From: Acidobacteriota bacterium
Lineage (GTDB): Bacteria; Acidobacteriota; Vicinamibacteria; Marinacidobacterales; Marinacidobacteraceae
Direction of reading: 5' to 3'
DNA: 64,000 bases
Assembly (NCBI GenBank): GCA_022826825.1
Contig: JAJDUD010000061.1
Coordinates: forward strand, 248,001 to 312,000
Below, piece after piece: positions 9,461-18,566 of this stretch (within the stretch, counting starts at the first letter, position 1; every line of letters begins with the position of its first letter). A program made the position numbers and the translations under genes. Under the pieces are notes generated by a model, which worked only from the letters and a program-made list of their open reading frames with translations, was not told the origin of the DNA and ran no database searches.

Positions 9461-10594
9461 TCAGCGCACTTTAGTGGCAAATCCCGCAGGAAGCGCGACC
9501 TCTAGGATCTCCAGGTCGTCAGACGGAGCTTCGATCGCCACCGGCGAACCAGGGGGCAGCACGAAGGCGTCACCGGCAGCGAGATCGCGGCGAGGATGCC
9601 CATCCACCTCGAGCGACATCGACCCCTCCCGCACGAACCCGAACAGGATGTCGCCGTCATGCTGGGTCGCCGGCACGGCGACGCCCGGAACCCGCCGGGC
9701 GACCTGAACGCCCGCGATGCCCGTGGTGGCTTCTCCAATCCCGGTCTCCCGGGCCTCGAACCCCGGGATCCGCCCCGGGCCCCACGTCGCCTCCGCCTCC
9801 CGGTGCAGGACGAACCGCGTGCCTTGGAACTCCCAGTCGGGACGGACGTACGGCGTCGGTAGTTCCATCTCGTGGTCGATGGTGGTGAGGTGTTCCGCGG
9901 GTACGCCGATTTCGATCACCTCGAGTCCCGCTGAAGACTCGAGGACCCGATGGCGGATTTCCGGAGGCTGGATCACGCAGTCGCCGGCGCCGAGCACGAA
10001 CGGCGGCCCCTGGTCCTCGTACACGAGCCGCACCCAGCCGCGGTGGCAGAAGATGAGCTGGAAGCCGACCGTGTGGTAGTGGACCATGTCGTCCACGGGA
10101 CCGGCGTCGGCGATCCTGATGTGCGACGCGATGATGGCGCCGCCGAGCCGCTGCGGCAGGAGGTCCCGGTAGTGCATCCCGGCTCGGCCGATGACCCAGG
10201 AATCGCTGTCCGCGAGCCGCCGCACCACGAACTCGTGGGCGGTCTCCGGGATGACGAGCTGAGGATCCGCATCCTCCACGGTGATCCGGTGGCCGCCGGG
10301 AGTGGTCAGTTCGGCCTCGCCGCCTGCGAACGCGGCGGGATCTTCGACGTAGAGCCGTAGCGCTACCGGCGTGGGGCTGACGCTCCGCTCGAGGAGAATC
10401 GCCGCCCCGTGTCCGGAGAGCGCCGCGAAGGCCGGCGCGTCGGCGGGCCAGATCCGGTCAAGGCGGAATCCGAGCGCGTCGGTGAAGTACTGCATGTCCG
10501 CGTCGAACTCGACGCTCGGGACCTGGATCTCGGCCCGGCGGATGAGGTCCGTCCGCGGTGCGGCCGCGGCATCGCGTCTGTTGGTGTCCGGCAT
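9461..10594 (-). CDS. VOC-domain/bicupin fusion protein
   Basis: 377 residues. The first ~110 residues look like a glyoxalase/VOC half (sequence AEIQVPSVEFDADMQYFTDALGFRLDRIW). Two cupin barrels follow: the first around residues 150-235 (MVHYHTVGFQLIFCHRGWVRL, then GDCVIQPPEIRHRVL) and the second around 270-370 (HDGDILFGFVREGSMSLEV, then GDAFVLPPGSPVAIE). Cupins use His/Glu to bind a metal; the first barrel keeps HYH and a later His, the second is poorer in His. Likely a dioxygenase or sugar-binding protein of unknown substrate. It is back-to-back with the DUF2461 gene, and its GC content matches core genes, unlike the preceding defence module. Confidence 0.75.
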   Translation of the reverse strand: MPDTNRRDAAAAPRTDLIRRAEIQVPSVEFDADMQYFTDALGFRLDRIWPADAPAFAALSGHGAAILLERSVSPTPVALRLYVEDPAAFAGGEAELTTPGGHRITVEDADPQLVIPETAHEFVVRRLADSDSWVIGRAGMHYRDLLPQRLGGAIIASHIRIADAGPVDDMVHYHTVGFQLIFCHRGWVRLVYEDQGPPFVLGAGDCVIQPPEIRHRVLESSAGLEVIEIGVPAEHLTTIDHEMELPTPYVRPDWEFQGTRFVLHREAEATWGPGRIPGFEARETGIGEATTGIAGVQVARRVPGVAVPATQHDGDILFGFVREGSMSLEVDGHPRRDLAAGDAFVLPPGSPVAIEAPSDDLEILEVALPAGFATKVR

Positions 10595-10694
10595 GGGTTC
10601 GGCGTGGCAGAGGCTATCGCGGCGCTACCGGACGCTCGACCGGCGGCACCCGTGCGGTACCGTTCCGCGCCCACTGCACAGGAGAGACAAGTAC

Positions 10695-11381
10695 ATGTCA
10701 GTTCGCCCGATAACCGCCGCGCTCTTCGACTTTCTGCGTGACCTGCGGGACAACAACGACCGGGAGTGGTTCGCGGCCAACAAGGGGCGCTACCTGGCGG
10801 ACGTGCGGGACCCGATGCTCGACTTCATCGAGGCGTTCGCGGTGCCCCTCGCGGAGATCAGCCCCCACTTCGTGGCCGATCCCCGGGCGAATGGCGGGTC
10901 GCTGTTCCGGATCTATCGGGACACGCGCTTTTCGCGGGACAAGACGCCCTACAAGACGAACGTGGGCGCACACTTCCGCCACGCCGCCGGGAAGGATGCG
11001 CACGCCCCGGGCTTCTACCTACATCTGGAGCCGGACATGTGTTTCGCGGGCTGCGGGATCTGGCGGCCGAACACCCCGACCGTGGTCAGGATTCGCGAAG
11101 CGATCGACGAAGGGCAGGAGAGTTGGACGCGGATCACGACGGCGCGAAGCTTGACCCGGACCTTCGAGCTGGCGGGAGAGTCGCTGAAGCGGCCGCCGCG
11201 CGGATACGATGCGGATCACCCGCTGGTCGAGGACCTGAAGCGCAAGGACTTCATCGCCACGACCAGCTTTCCGGAGAGCCAGGTGCTCGAGGACGACTTC
11301 CTGGAGTGGTTCGCCGGGATCGCGCGGACGGGAGCGCCGTTGGTGGAATTCCTGTCCAACGCGGTCGGGGTGAAATACTAG
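10695..11381 (+). CDS. DUF2461 family protein
   Basis: 228 residues covering the whole DUF2461/TIGR02453 family: LRDNNDREWFAANKGRY near the N-terminus, FRIYRDTRFSRDKTPYKTN with the conserved Arg/Asp/Lys run, GFYLHLEP, GCGIWRP, and LKRKDFIA. The ATG at 10695 follows GGAGAG at suitable spacing. The biochemical role of the family is unknown. It stands alone, divergent from the cupin gene. Confidence 0.85.
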   Translation: MSVRPITAALFDFLRDLRDNNDREWFAANKGRYLADVRDPMLDFIEAFAVPLAEISPHFVADPRANGGSLFRIYRDTRFSRDKTPYKTNVGAHFRHAAGKDAHAPGFYLHLEPDMCFAGCGIWRPNTPTVVRIREAIDEGQESWTRITTARSLTRTFELAGESLKRPPRGYDADHPLVEDLKRKDFIATTSFPESQVLEDDFLEWFAGIARTGAPLVEFLSNAVGVKY

Positions 11382-11426
11382 AATCGAACGTCGCTCTTGT
11401 AGCGGAATTCAAGGAGGAGGACTGCG

Positions 11427-11894
11427 ATGCGCTCCATCAACTTTAGGGTAGAGAACTGGTTGCCGCCCAAGAAAGGCGGAGCCATCTCAATGTGGGGCAA
11501 AGATGCTACCGACACCGAACGAGCGAGACTGATTGAACTCAGGAAAGCTGCTCTTGCGGATCGGGGATCGCAAAAACCCTTCGAGGGCGACATTCGGCTC
11601 TCCCTGAGGGTGCACATCGGATTCTCTGACAAGAGTACGGGCGGAACAGGGTCGGGAGACCTTGATACGTTCGTTGCTGGCGTGTGCGATGGCCTGATGA
11701 AAGCGCACCACAACACACTGGAAAAGAAGAGTTGGCACCCAAGCTTCGACAGGCCGGCGAATGCCGAGGTTCACCCTAAGCACGCAATCGCCTATTGGGA
11801 CGATTCCAAGATTATGGAGATCTGTGCGAAGAAAACGGTTGCTTCCGCTCCCGGGGAGGAATCCTGGTACGAAGTCACTCTGGAAGAACTGTGA
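11427..11894 (+). CDS. RusA-like Holliday-junction resolvase-related protein
   Basis: 155 residues. Three features recall RusA: SGDLDTFVAGVCDGLMKA (two acidic residues followed by an Asp-Gly/Ala-Leu helix), AYWDDSKIMEICAKK (paired Asp before a strand ending in Lys), and an N-terminal strand rich in hydrophobics (IRLSLRVHIGF). RusA dimers cut four-way junctions using exactly such Asp residues. The gene is more A/T-rich than its left neighbour and lies just before the second island. RBS AAGGAGGAGG is strong (positions about 11410-11419). Assigned by motif only; a diverged, possibly non-catalytic, homologue is possible. Confidence 0.5.
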   Translation: MRSINFRVENWLPPKKGGAISMWGKDATDTERARLIELRKAALADRGSQKPFEGDIRLSLRVHIGFSDKSTGGTGSGDLDTFVAGVCDGLMKAHHNTLEKKSWHPSFDRPANAEVHPKHAIAYWDDSKIMEICAKKTVASAPGEESWYEVTLEEL

Positions 11895-11931
11895 CCGTGG
11901 TGAACGGCGGCCGTTTCCGTCGTGCGGGCTC

Positions 11932-12327
11932 CTACGGCAGGTTCAACTGCCAGGACACCCCGAAGCGGTCCACCACCCACGCGAACCGGCGGCTGAAGCC
12001 GTAGGTGTCGAGCGGCATCAGGTACTTGCCGCCCTCGGCGAGGGCAGTGCTGAGTTCCGCGACCTCCTGCTCGCTCTGGCAGGTGACGAAGAGGGAGATG
12101 GAAGGGGTGAAGGTGAAGTCGTGGCTGATGTAGCTGTCGCTCACCATCACCGGCAGGCCGCGGAGGGAGAAGGAGGCGATGAAGATGGAGCCTTTGGGAC
12201 CGGGGCCTTCCGGGCCGTGACGCTGGACGTTCAGGATCTCGCTGTCGGGGATGACGTTGACGTAGAAGTTCATGGCCTCTTCGGCCTGGCCCTCGAACAT
12301 GAGGAAGGGGGTGACGCTGGCGGGCAT
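11932..12327 (-). CDS. PhnB-like VOC family protein
   Basis: 131 residues of the PhnB/3-demethylubiquinone methyltransferase-like VOC fold: SVTPFLMFEGQAEEAMNFYV at the start, SFSLRGLPVMVSD in the middle and FGVSWQLNLP at the end, all family hallmarks. I start it at 12327 because GGAGGA lies 6 bp upstream and family members begin there; the frame extends to 12381. The role is unknown; the family binds small molecules or metals. Ordinary core-type gene. Confidence 0.83.
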   Translation of the reverse strand: MPASVTPFLMFEGQAEEAMNFYVNVIPDSEILNVQRHGPEGPGPKGSIFIASFSLRGLPVMVSDSYISHDFTFTPSISLFVTCQSEQEVAELSTALAEGGKYLMPLDTYGFSRRFAWVVDRFGVSWQLNLP

Positions 12328-12370
12328 GGATTGTCCTCCGAGTGGGGGGATTGTGGACTGAGTCAGTGCC

Positions 12371-12475
12371 ATGGCGAGCATTGACGATATGCGTTACGTG
12401 GTCTACTGGCGCACGGACCTGTTCGAGCGGCGGCGCAGGCTCATGGATTGGAGGGCCGTGTTCTTGACGGACTAG
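12371..12475 (+). pseudogene. Probable relic of a site-specific integrase C-terminus
   Basis: A 34-residue frame, opened by a stop codon just upstream, whose translation contains YWRTDLFERRRRLMDW followed by a short hydrophobic end. The pattern Y-x-R-x-D-L-F-E-R-R-R-x-L-M-x-x-W is like the last helix of P4-type tyrosine integrases (after the catalytic Tyr). No catalytic core remains. It sits exactly where composition changes towards the restriction island, so it fits as the scar of the element that brought it. The match is short and read by eye. Confidence 0.4.
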
Positions 12476-12530
12476 GCGCGGGCCTTGACACCGCCCGCCT
12501 GCCGGTGGTCCGGGACGACCCCGGAGCTGG

Positions 12531-12734
12531 TCAAGTCTCAGATGGTTGAGCTTCCGGCTTCTTCTCCTGCGGGAGCGCCGCCTCGATGAGCTTGATCGCG
12601 ATTCTTAGAGCTTCTTCGTTGGAGACAGCGAAGTACCGCGGCTTGGGTCCTTCCACATGCCACGATCGCCACGGGCCAATGATGGTAATTCCGACGCCGC
12701 TGGGTCCCCGGTTGGTAACGCTGACAGTAGGCAT
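12531..12734 (-). CDS. Small hypothetical protein
   Basis: 67 residues: a beta-rich N-terminus (VSVTNRGPSGVGITIIGPW), an alpha segment (NEEALRIAIKLIEAALP) and a charged tail. No family recognised and no strong ribosome site is visible, but the sequence has a folded-protein look. It lies in the A/T-richer stretch between the integrase relic and the type I restriction operon. Another frame here is open over the same span, so the call is tentative. Confidence 0.35.
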   Translation of the reverse strand: MPTVSVTNRGPSGVGITIIGPWRSWHVEGPKPRYFAVSNEEALRIAIKLIEAALPQEKKPEAQPSET

Positions 12735-12888
12735 GGCCGGGCACTATCTACCCGGCCGATTGCGATTGCAACCCCGCGGGCTCATACAGTTGCCCACCCT
12801 GATGATCCGTGTGTCGTTCACGTCGCCTCTCTTCGGCCCGGATGCCGACCGGCCAACGCGACCTCGTGCGTTCGCCGCCGGTTTACGC

Positions 12889-13215
12889 TCAAGCCATGTC
12901 GGGAAGGGACCCCGAATAACCGTACTGGCGAAGCCGATTCACCGCGACGCGCCGTTCGACGTCGGTGAAGAGGCTCTGCCACTCGGGCTGCAGGATCAGT
13001 GCTTCGATCGTAAGATCCAATCGCTTTCGCTCCCAGAGGGCCGTGTAGCCATCCGAGACGGTCGCCGCGTTTAGCAGAAATCGAGCTGTCGCGAGATCCC
13101 CCTGTTGGCCCACCATCCTCAAGAAACGGGTAGCGCTGTAGTCGGCCTCCGGCTTCGCTCTCCGGTAAATGTCGAGCATCGCCCCGTGGAACCGGATTTC
13201 ACGTTCCGTCGGCAT
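12889..13215 (-). CDS. Conserved-type hypothetical protein
   Basis: 108 residues, mostly helical. It contains YSATRFLRMVGQQGDLATAR and SDGYTALWERKRLDLTIEAL, a pattern I associate with a family of uncharacterised bacterial proteins often found next to accessory DNA. No catalytic motif is evident. It ends about 150 bp after the previous small gene on the same strand and precedes the restriction operon's end by 46 bp. Function unknown. Confidence 0.6.
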   Translation of the reverse strand: MPTEREIRFHGAMLDIYRRAKPEADYSATRFLRMVGQQGDLATARFLLNAATVSDGYTALWERKRLDLTIEALILQPEWQSLFTDVERRVAVNRLRQYGYSGSLPDMA

Positions 13216-13261
13216 AGATGTGGCTCAGAATGGGGACTACTAGCCATGCACTACCTGCCGC

Positions 13262-13945
13262 CTAGACCTCTTCCTCGAGAAGTTGGCCATGCTCCCTTAG
13301 CCAGTCGCGTGCCCTGTCCATGGCAGGCACTTGTGCCTTCACTATGTTCCAGAATCGCGGCGTATGGTTCGGTTCCAATAAGTGCGCGAGCTCATGGGCT
13401 ATTACATAGTCGATGACAAAGATTGGCGCCTTAATCAACCGCCAGTTGAGGTTAATGTTGTCGCGAACTGTGCATGAGCCCCACCGATACCGGCTATCAA
13501 CGATGCGCGCCTTCCCAAAGGAAACGCCAAGCTCTCGAGCTCGCTTCGCCACGCGAGGCAGAACGCGTTCTTGTGCTCGCGCGATATACCACTCGCGCAT
13601 CGCACCCTTCTTGTGATGCACGCGCGATGCCGGCACCAGAAAACGCTGATCAAACTGAATAGATTCGATCCCTTTGTTGACAATTTCGATACGGTAGCTG
13701 CGGCCAAGGTATAGTGCAGACTCACCATTGACGAACTCTTTGCCAGGTGGGTGAGTCCGACCCGTGTACTTTTGACTGTGCCGTGTCTTCTCGTAAATCC
13801 AATGCCGCTTGGCATCGACTATTCGCGCAACTGTTTCATCGGACGCGTGATTCGGAGCGTACACAACGACTCTTCTGTCACGTTCGATAGTGATCGTGAC
13901 TTTTGCTCGTCTTGGCGATCTCTTGACCGAGTACGCGATATCCAT
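13262..13945 (-). CDS. YgjP-like zinc metallopeptidase domain protein (DUF45)
   Basis: 227 residues. Zinc-binding motif HELAHLLEPNHTPRFW with HExxH at 184-188 and a third ligand downstream, plus the YRWGSC motif (153-158) that marks YgjP/DUF45. It starts 5 bp after hsdR ends, so it is the last gene of the type I restriction operon. This partner is common beside hsdR genes. Its role there is unproven; trimming or turnover of the endonuclease subunit is a reasonable guess. Confidence 0.85.
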   Translation of the reverse strand: MDIAYSVKRSPRRAKVTITIERDRRVVVYAPNHASDETVARIVDAKRHWIYEKTRHSQKYTGRTHPPGKEFVNGESALYLGRSYRIEIVNKGIESIQFDQRFLVPASRVHHKKGAMREWYIARAQERVLPRVAKRARELGVSFGKARIVDSRYRWGSCTVRDNINLNWRLIKAPIFVIDYVIAHELAHLLEPNHTPRFWNIVKAQVPAMDRARDWLREHGQLLEEEV

Positions 13946-13950
13946 AGCTG

Positions 13951-16900
13951 CTAGTCCGCAAAGAGTATGATGTCGTTGTTCTTTTCGGCAATTTCCATAG
14001 TACGACTAATGATATGCGCGCGATTCTCGATGAGGCCGGGCAATTGCGCAAACTCCGGCGCGAGGAGAACTCCCAGAATTTCTGCTTTCAGCTTGTTGCG
14101 GGCCGGGGTGCTCTCCCAAAATCCTGCCAACCTTAACTCCCTCCCAACTATCAGAGTCACTCGCTGTGTCAGATCTACGAGATAGCTGATCCGATCTTCG
14201 TGTTCGATTCCATAAGCAGCGTGCGTCTCAGCGACCCGAAACGGATCGTCAGGGTTATCCACGCTGAAGAGCTCGCGCTCAAACATTCGAAAGAATGGCA
14301 TCTGCTTCTTTCGATGTAGTCCGTATGTTGGCTCGTTGCTATCCTTGACGATCCGCGCCCGCAGCTTCTCTAGTTCTTCATAGATCTTGTTCCAGTTGTC
14401 GCGAAACTGCTCGAAAATGGACGCCAGAGCTTGGGCGAAGGAAGCACGTAGGTCCGGGTCATCGTCCAGGTCAATCTCGAGGTGGTGGCGGATCGCGTGC
14501 GCAATCTCGGCTGCCTTGGTCTTCGTCCGGCGGCGCGCGCTGACGCTCTTCTCGAAGTCTTCATCCAGGATGGAGATTGGCGCCACCTTGACGTCAACGC
14601 CCTGGGATTCGAGATGGGCATCCGTGATAGCGCGCAGTTTCGCCGGGATCCCCTTCATGCTCAGCCGCTGGTCGCGGAAGTGCTTTCCGCCGAGCGCATT
14701 TATCTCGGCGAGCGCCTTGTAGTCGCCAAGGTAATCGAGGGCCTGACGGGCCGGCAGCAGAAGATTGAGCGACCTTGTCAGGCGCTTGAATGCGAGCATG
14801 AAATCAAAGCGGAGATCCTCGTCGTAGAACACGTCGTAGAACGCGTCATGATCCGTCATGTCGGTGAGCCCGTGCTTCGTCAGCATCTCCATCACGGCGG
14901 CGTGGGCGTCCTTGAGTTCCCGCAACTCGTCCTCGGGAAAGCTCAGGGCGCCAATGATCTCTCGCTGTTCGCGCTCGTCGTAAGTGTCGATCGCCTTCTT
15001 GAGGTGGTGGCCAATGCCGACATAGTCCACCACCAAGCCCTTGTCCTTGAATTCGCCACTCACGCGGTTCACACGGGCGATCGCCTGCAGCAGGTTATGG
15101 GCAACGACCACTTTGTCCAGATACATCACCTGCTCGACCGGGGCATCGAAACCGGTAAGCAACATGTTGTTGACGATAAGGATGCCCAGGTCGCCGTGGA
15201 CGCCGTCTTCTTCACGGCCGAACGATAGCTTGAAGCTCTTGATGCTCACCTGGTGCCGTGATGGGTCGGAATACTCCGTGAGGTAGGGCAGGTCGTTGTG
15301 GCGCTTCGAGATCACGACGTCTGTCCTCATCTTCTTGAGCCGCCCCAGGTCCAGCTTGTCCGCATGGGCCAGCTCCGGTTCCGCGATGGCCGCCGCAAGT
15401 GCCGCGTCTAGATGTTTCTTGTAGCGCACGGCCGCCTCGCGTGACGTCGCCACCACCTGCGCCTTGTAACCGTTGGGGAACACATGCGCGAGGTAGTGCT
15501 TCACCATGTCCTTGGCCTTGGCCTCGATGGTGGACTCCGCCTCAAGATAGGCGTCCCGCGATCCGTACCCGAGGACATCCAAGCGCTGTTGGATGTTGTA
15601 GTCGCTAAACACGTCCTCGAACGCGGCATCCATCCTCTCCTGATCGAAGACCTCGGCGTTGTGGGTGCGGCCCTCGTAGACGATCTCCAGCGTTACGCCG
15701 TCCTCGATCGACTGGCGCATCGTGTACTTGTCGATGTAGTCGCCGAAGACCTGCTCCGTCTTGTCGATCGGCGTGCCCGTGTAACCGATCTTGGCGGCGT
15801 TGGGGAGGCCTTTGTCGAGGTTGGTCCCAAGCAGCTTGTACTGCGATCGGTGGGCTTCGTCGGTCATGACGAGGACATTGGGGCTGGCGTTCAGCTCCGG
15901 GAAGGTCTCCGTGAGGTCCGCCTCGCGGAACTTGTGGATCATCGCCATCACCAAGTCGGAGGTATTCGCGGTGACCAGTTCCTTCAGAGCCCTGATGCTG
16001 TCGGCCAGCTTTACCGTGAAGCCAATGCTCTGACTGGTCTCGGATAATTGCTGTTCCAATTGAGTGCGGTCGGTAACGAAAACGACCTTCCAGTTGGAGA
16101 GCTGCGCGTGACGGTACATCTCGCGAACCATGAACATCATGGTGAGTGACTTCCCAGAACCCTGGGTGTGCCAAATAATGCCACTACGCTCACGGGGATT
16201 CCGGCCCCCGAGCAGCCGCTTAACCGCTAGCTTCACCGCGCGGAACTGTTGGTAGCGGCCGACGATCTTGATCATCTGGCCCTCGTCATTCGTCGAGAAA
16301 AGCGTGAAGGTCCGAATCAGGTCAAGAAGGTTGTCCCGTTCGAGCATGCCGGCAACGAGGCGCTGCTGATCGTTGGGGCTGCCTGAGCCGTGGTCGAGCT
16401 CGTCCACCGTTCGCGGATACGGGTCGGCCCAGCGGTAGAAGTACTTCTCCGTGTGCGTGGTGATGGTACCGAACTTAGCTTCCTGCCGGCAGGTCGCCAC
16501 TACGAACTGGTTGTAGTAGAACAGCGGCGCATTCCCTTCTCTCTTGGCTCCGCGCTGCTCGCTGTAGCGAAGAAGCTGATCGATCGCCTCGGGAATCGCG
16601 TCCTTGACCTTGGGCGATTTGCACTCAATCACCACCACTGGAAGGCCGTTGAGGAACAGCACGATATCGGGAATGATGTGGTGCTCCGTGCCGAGGATGC
16701 GGACCTTGAACTGGCAGACTGCGATGAAGCGATTGTGGTCCGGACTCGCAAAGTCCACGAAGCGGACGGTCGGGCTCCGTTCGCCACTCTGACGGTTCTC
16801 GCTCACGCTGGTGTTCTCCAGCAGGAGCTGGAACAGGTGCCTGTTGTTCTCCAGCAGTCCGGTGCTCGGGAAGCTCGCGGTAAGCTGCTTGATGGCCTCC

Positions 16901-17127
16901 TCGGCCTGATCGTCTTCGAGCCAGGGATTGATGACACTGAGTCGCTCGCGCAGCACCGGCAGCATCACGACCTCGGTGAAACTCTCCCGATGGGTGTCGG
17001 CGGGAGTCTGCTTCATGTCCGTCAGGTCGATGACCGTCCAGCCTAAGCTCGCAAGCTGATCGAGCAGCGGTCTCTCGACGTGATTGCGCTCGTCTAGCCC
17101 AATGTGCTGTAGCAGCCTAGCGTTCAT
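13951..17127 (-). CDS. hsdR: Type I restriction enzyme, R (endonuclease/translocase) subunit
   Basis: 1058 residues, normal for HsdR. The nuclease domain carries IIPDIVLFLNGLPVVVIECKS, with Asp154 and Glu168-x-Lys170. The motor has Walker A HTQGSGKS (320-327), DEAH at 422-425 and GYTGTPID (motif III). The C-terminal helical part runs to about 1058 and would contact HsdM. All catalytic residues are present, so it should be active. Its ATG overlaps the stop codon of the short relic upstream (ATGA), indicating coupled translation. Composition is more A/T-rich than the core genes. Confidence 0.95.
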   Translation of the reverse strand: MNARLLQHIGLDERNHVERPLLDQLASLGWTVIDLTDMKQTPADTHRESFTEVVMLPVLRERLSVINPWLEDDQAEEAIKQLTASFPSTGLLENNRHLFQLLLENTSVSENRQSGERSPTVRFVDFASPDHNRFIAVCQFKVRILGTEHHIIPDIVLFLNGLPVVVIECKSPKVKDAIPEAIDQLLRYSEQRGAKREGNAPLFYYNQFVVATCRQEAKFGTITTHTEKYFYRWADPYPRTVDELDHGSGSPNDQQRLVAGMLERDNLLDLIRTFTLFSTNDEGQMIKIVGRYQQFRAVKLAVKRLLGGRNPRERSGIIWHTQGSGKSLTMMFMVREMYRHAQLSNWKVVFVTDRTQLEQQLSETSQSIGFTVKLADSIRALKELVTANTSDLVMAMIHKFREADLTETFPELNASPNVLVMTDEAHRSQYKLLGTNLDKGLPNAAKIGYTGTPIDKTEQVFGDYIDKYTMRQSIEDGVTLEIVYEGRTHNAEVFDQERMDAAFEDVFSDYNIQQRLDVLGYGSRDAYLEAESTIEAKAKDMVKHYLAHVFPNGYKAQVVATSREAAVRYKKHLDAALAAAIAEPELAHADKLDLGRLKKMRTDVVISKRHNDLPYLTEYSDPSRHQVSIKSFKLSFGREEDGVHGDLGILIVNNMLLTGFDAPVEQVMYLDKVVVAHNLLQAIARVNRVSGEFKDKGLVVDYVGIGHHLKKAIDTYDEREQREIIGALSFPEDELRELKDAHAAVMEMLTKHGLTDMTDHDAFYDVFYDEDLRFDFMLAFKRLTRSLNLLLPARQALDYLGDYKALAEINALGGKHFRDQRLSMKGIPAKLRAITDAHLESQGVDVKVAPISILDEDFEKSVSARRRTKTKAAEIAHAIRHHLEIDLDDDPDLRASFAQALASIFEQFRDNWNKIYEELEKLRARIVKDSNEPTYGLHRKKQMPFFRMFERELFSVDNPDDPFRVAETHAAYGIEHEDRISYLVDLTQRVTLIVGRELRLAGFWESTPARNKLKAEILGVLLAPEFAQLPGLIENRAHIISRTMEIAEKNNDIILFAD

Positions 17128-17276
17128 GCCACAATCCTGGAATAAAACCGTTGTTCTTTCGGTTCGGTCCTGGCATCGATCACGTCGTCACCTTGAACGG
17201 TCAGTCCACGCGGAAAACCTATTGTGAGCGCATTGATCTTGCGGAAGTTGCGCATTTGTAGTTCACGGAGCCACAT
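17124..17276 (-). pseudogene. Relic N-terminus of a RecF/OLD-type AAA ATPase between hsdS and hsdR
   Basis: A 50-codon frame on the minus strand, too short to be listed by usual cut-offs. It begins MWLRELQMRNFRKINALTIG and continues FPRGLTV, which is how RecF/OLD-like SMC-type ATPases start (strand, LxLxNFR, strand, then VGxNGxGKS). Here the sequence leaves the family right where the P-loop should come (TVQGDDVIDARTE) and ends RFYSRIVA. The stop overlaps the hsdR start (ATGA). An ATPase gene at this position is common in type I operons. So it looks like a large internal deletion that left a fused remnant, now serving as a translational leader for hsdR. Confidence 0.55.
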
Positions 17277-17306
17277 CTGTATGCCGCCCGTTCCAGGTGC
17301 CACTGC

Positions 17307-18566
17307 TCATGTTGTGATCCCGTCGCGTTGTCCAAGCAGCGACGTCACGCGGCGTTTGCCCGTGAGCAGATCCTGCATCAGGCCGGTTTTCAGAAGGCGC
17401 AGCTTCCGGAGTGAGGCTTGGGAGGCTTGCAGACCGTCCGTCATTCGTCGAATCCAGGAGTAGATTCGGACGAACTCCAGATCATCGCCGGGCCATGGGA
17501 GCACAAAGCTGCGAACTTGCTGATAGTTCAGGCCCTCGCGATTGCCGCCCGCGTTCAGTTGCAAAATCTGATGCTGGCCGATATGGGACTCCAGTACAGC
17601 GGCAAGAAAGCCGGCAGTTGCCTCTGTAGAGTCAAGAAGCCGGATAGTGCAGACATGCTGGTTCACGTTTGCGTAGCCATTAACACTGGGCATACGACAG
17701 CAACGGCCAATCGATGCCCCGGTAATGTTCAGCAAGACGTCGTTCTCGAACACTTCGCTTCGAAGCATAGACAGATGGATTTGTTCGGGGATATACGCCA
17801 CATCATTGAGCCGCAGTCCATCGAAGTGAACATTTTGACTTCGAATGAACAGTACGCCGTCTGCCGAATATGCGCTCTCACCACCGATTGGAGTAACGCC
17901 GCTGCCAACGCGAGATGTGATCTGGTGGAGCTTCACTGCACTCCACTCCACCGGAATCCGCCCGAGCGGGGAGTCCTTGAACTCGTGGGCCCTGTCGGAG
18001 CGAAGATTGCCACCCTGGTCGAGGCCGCGGGTGAGCAGGTTCTGCACCAGGCCGGTCTTGATGCGCTGCTGCTTTGCAATGAGGGCCTCGGTCTGCTCGA
18101 TAACCCGATCCACCGCCGAAAGGATCTTGGCAATCGTGGACTGTTCACGTACGTCGAACTCAATGATCGCAAGGTTACCGAGAATCTCTTTGTCGACATG
18201 CGGGATGCCGGAGCCCGAAGTTTGTCCCTTTAGGTATGGCTCCCAGTGTTTGAGCGCATAGAAGAAGTAGGAATCGTCAAAGCGTCCTGCATGCGATGCG
18301 CGACTCATCGTCGACGCGAGAATGCCATCGCGGCCACGAAGAACCTCCCCTGCGTTAGATCCGTCCCAAAGCAGAATCGTATCGCCGTCCTCAACGCGGG
18401 CACAGCGAGGCGCAGCCTTGACCAATGCGTACTCTCTACCCGTGCGCAGGTACGCCGGGGTCAAGTACCGGTCGGCGTCTGGTCCGTAGTATGGTTGTGC
18501 GGCAGGCGGCTTTCCCTTCTCGAGCGTGACACAGCAGCGAAGCCTCACTTGGGTTGGCATTCTCAT
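17307..18566 (-). CDS. hsdS: Type I restriction enzyme, S (specificity) subunit
   Basis: 419 residues with the two-fold HsdS plan. The first recognition domain (about 30-150) contains [19 protein letters not shown] and ends [13 protein letters not shown]; a helical spacer follows ([23 protein letters not shown]). The second domain contains [20 protein letters not shown] and NQHVCTIRL and leads into a second helix ([22 protein letters not shown]). Each domain reads half of a split DNA target. The ATG overlaps the hsdM stop (ATGA). The target sequence cannot be read from the gene. Confidence 0.92.
   Translation of the reverse strand: MRMPTQVRLRCCVTLEKGKPPAAQPYYGPDADRYLTPAYLRTGREYALVKAAPRCARVEDGDTILLWDGSNAGEVLRGRDGILASTMSRASHAGRFDDSYFFYALKHWEPYLKGQTSGSGIPHVDKEILGNLAIIEFDVREQSTIAKILSAVDRVIEQTEALIAKQQRIKTGLVQNLLTRGLDQGGNLRSDRAHEFKDSPLGRIPVEWSAVKLHQITSRVGSGVTPIGGESAYSADGVLFIRSQNVHFDGLRLNDVAYIPEQIHLSMLRSEVFENDVLLNITGASIGRCCRMPSVNGYANVNQHVCTIRLLDSTEATAGFLAAVLESHIGQHQILQLNAGGNREGLNYQQVRSFVLPWPGDDLEFVRIYSWIRRMTDGLQASQASLRKLRLLKTGLMQDLLTGKRRVTSLLGQRDGITT

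Noticed and set aside
12325-12381. An upstream start for the PhnB-like gene
   Set aside because: The extra residues are not family sequence, and GGAGGA lies correctly before ATG 12327.
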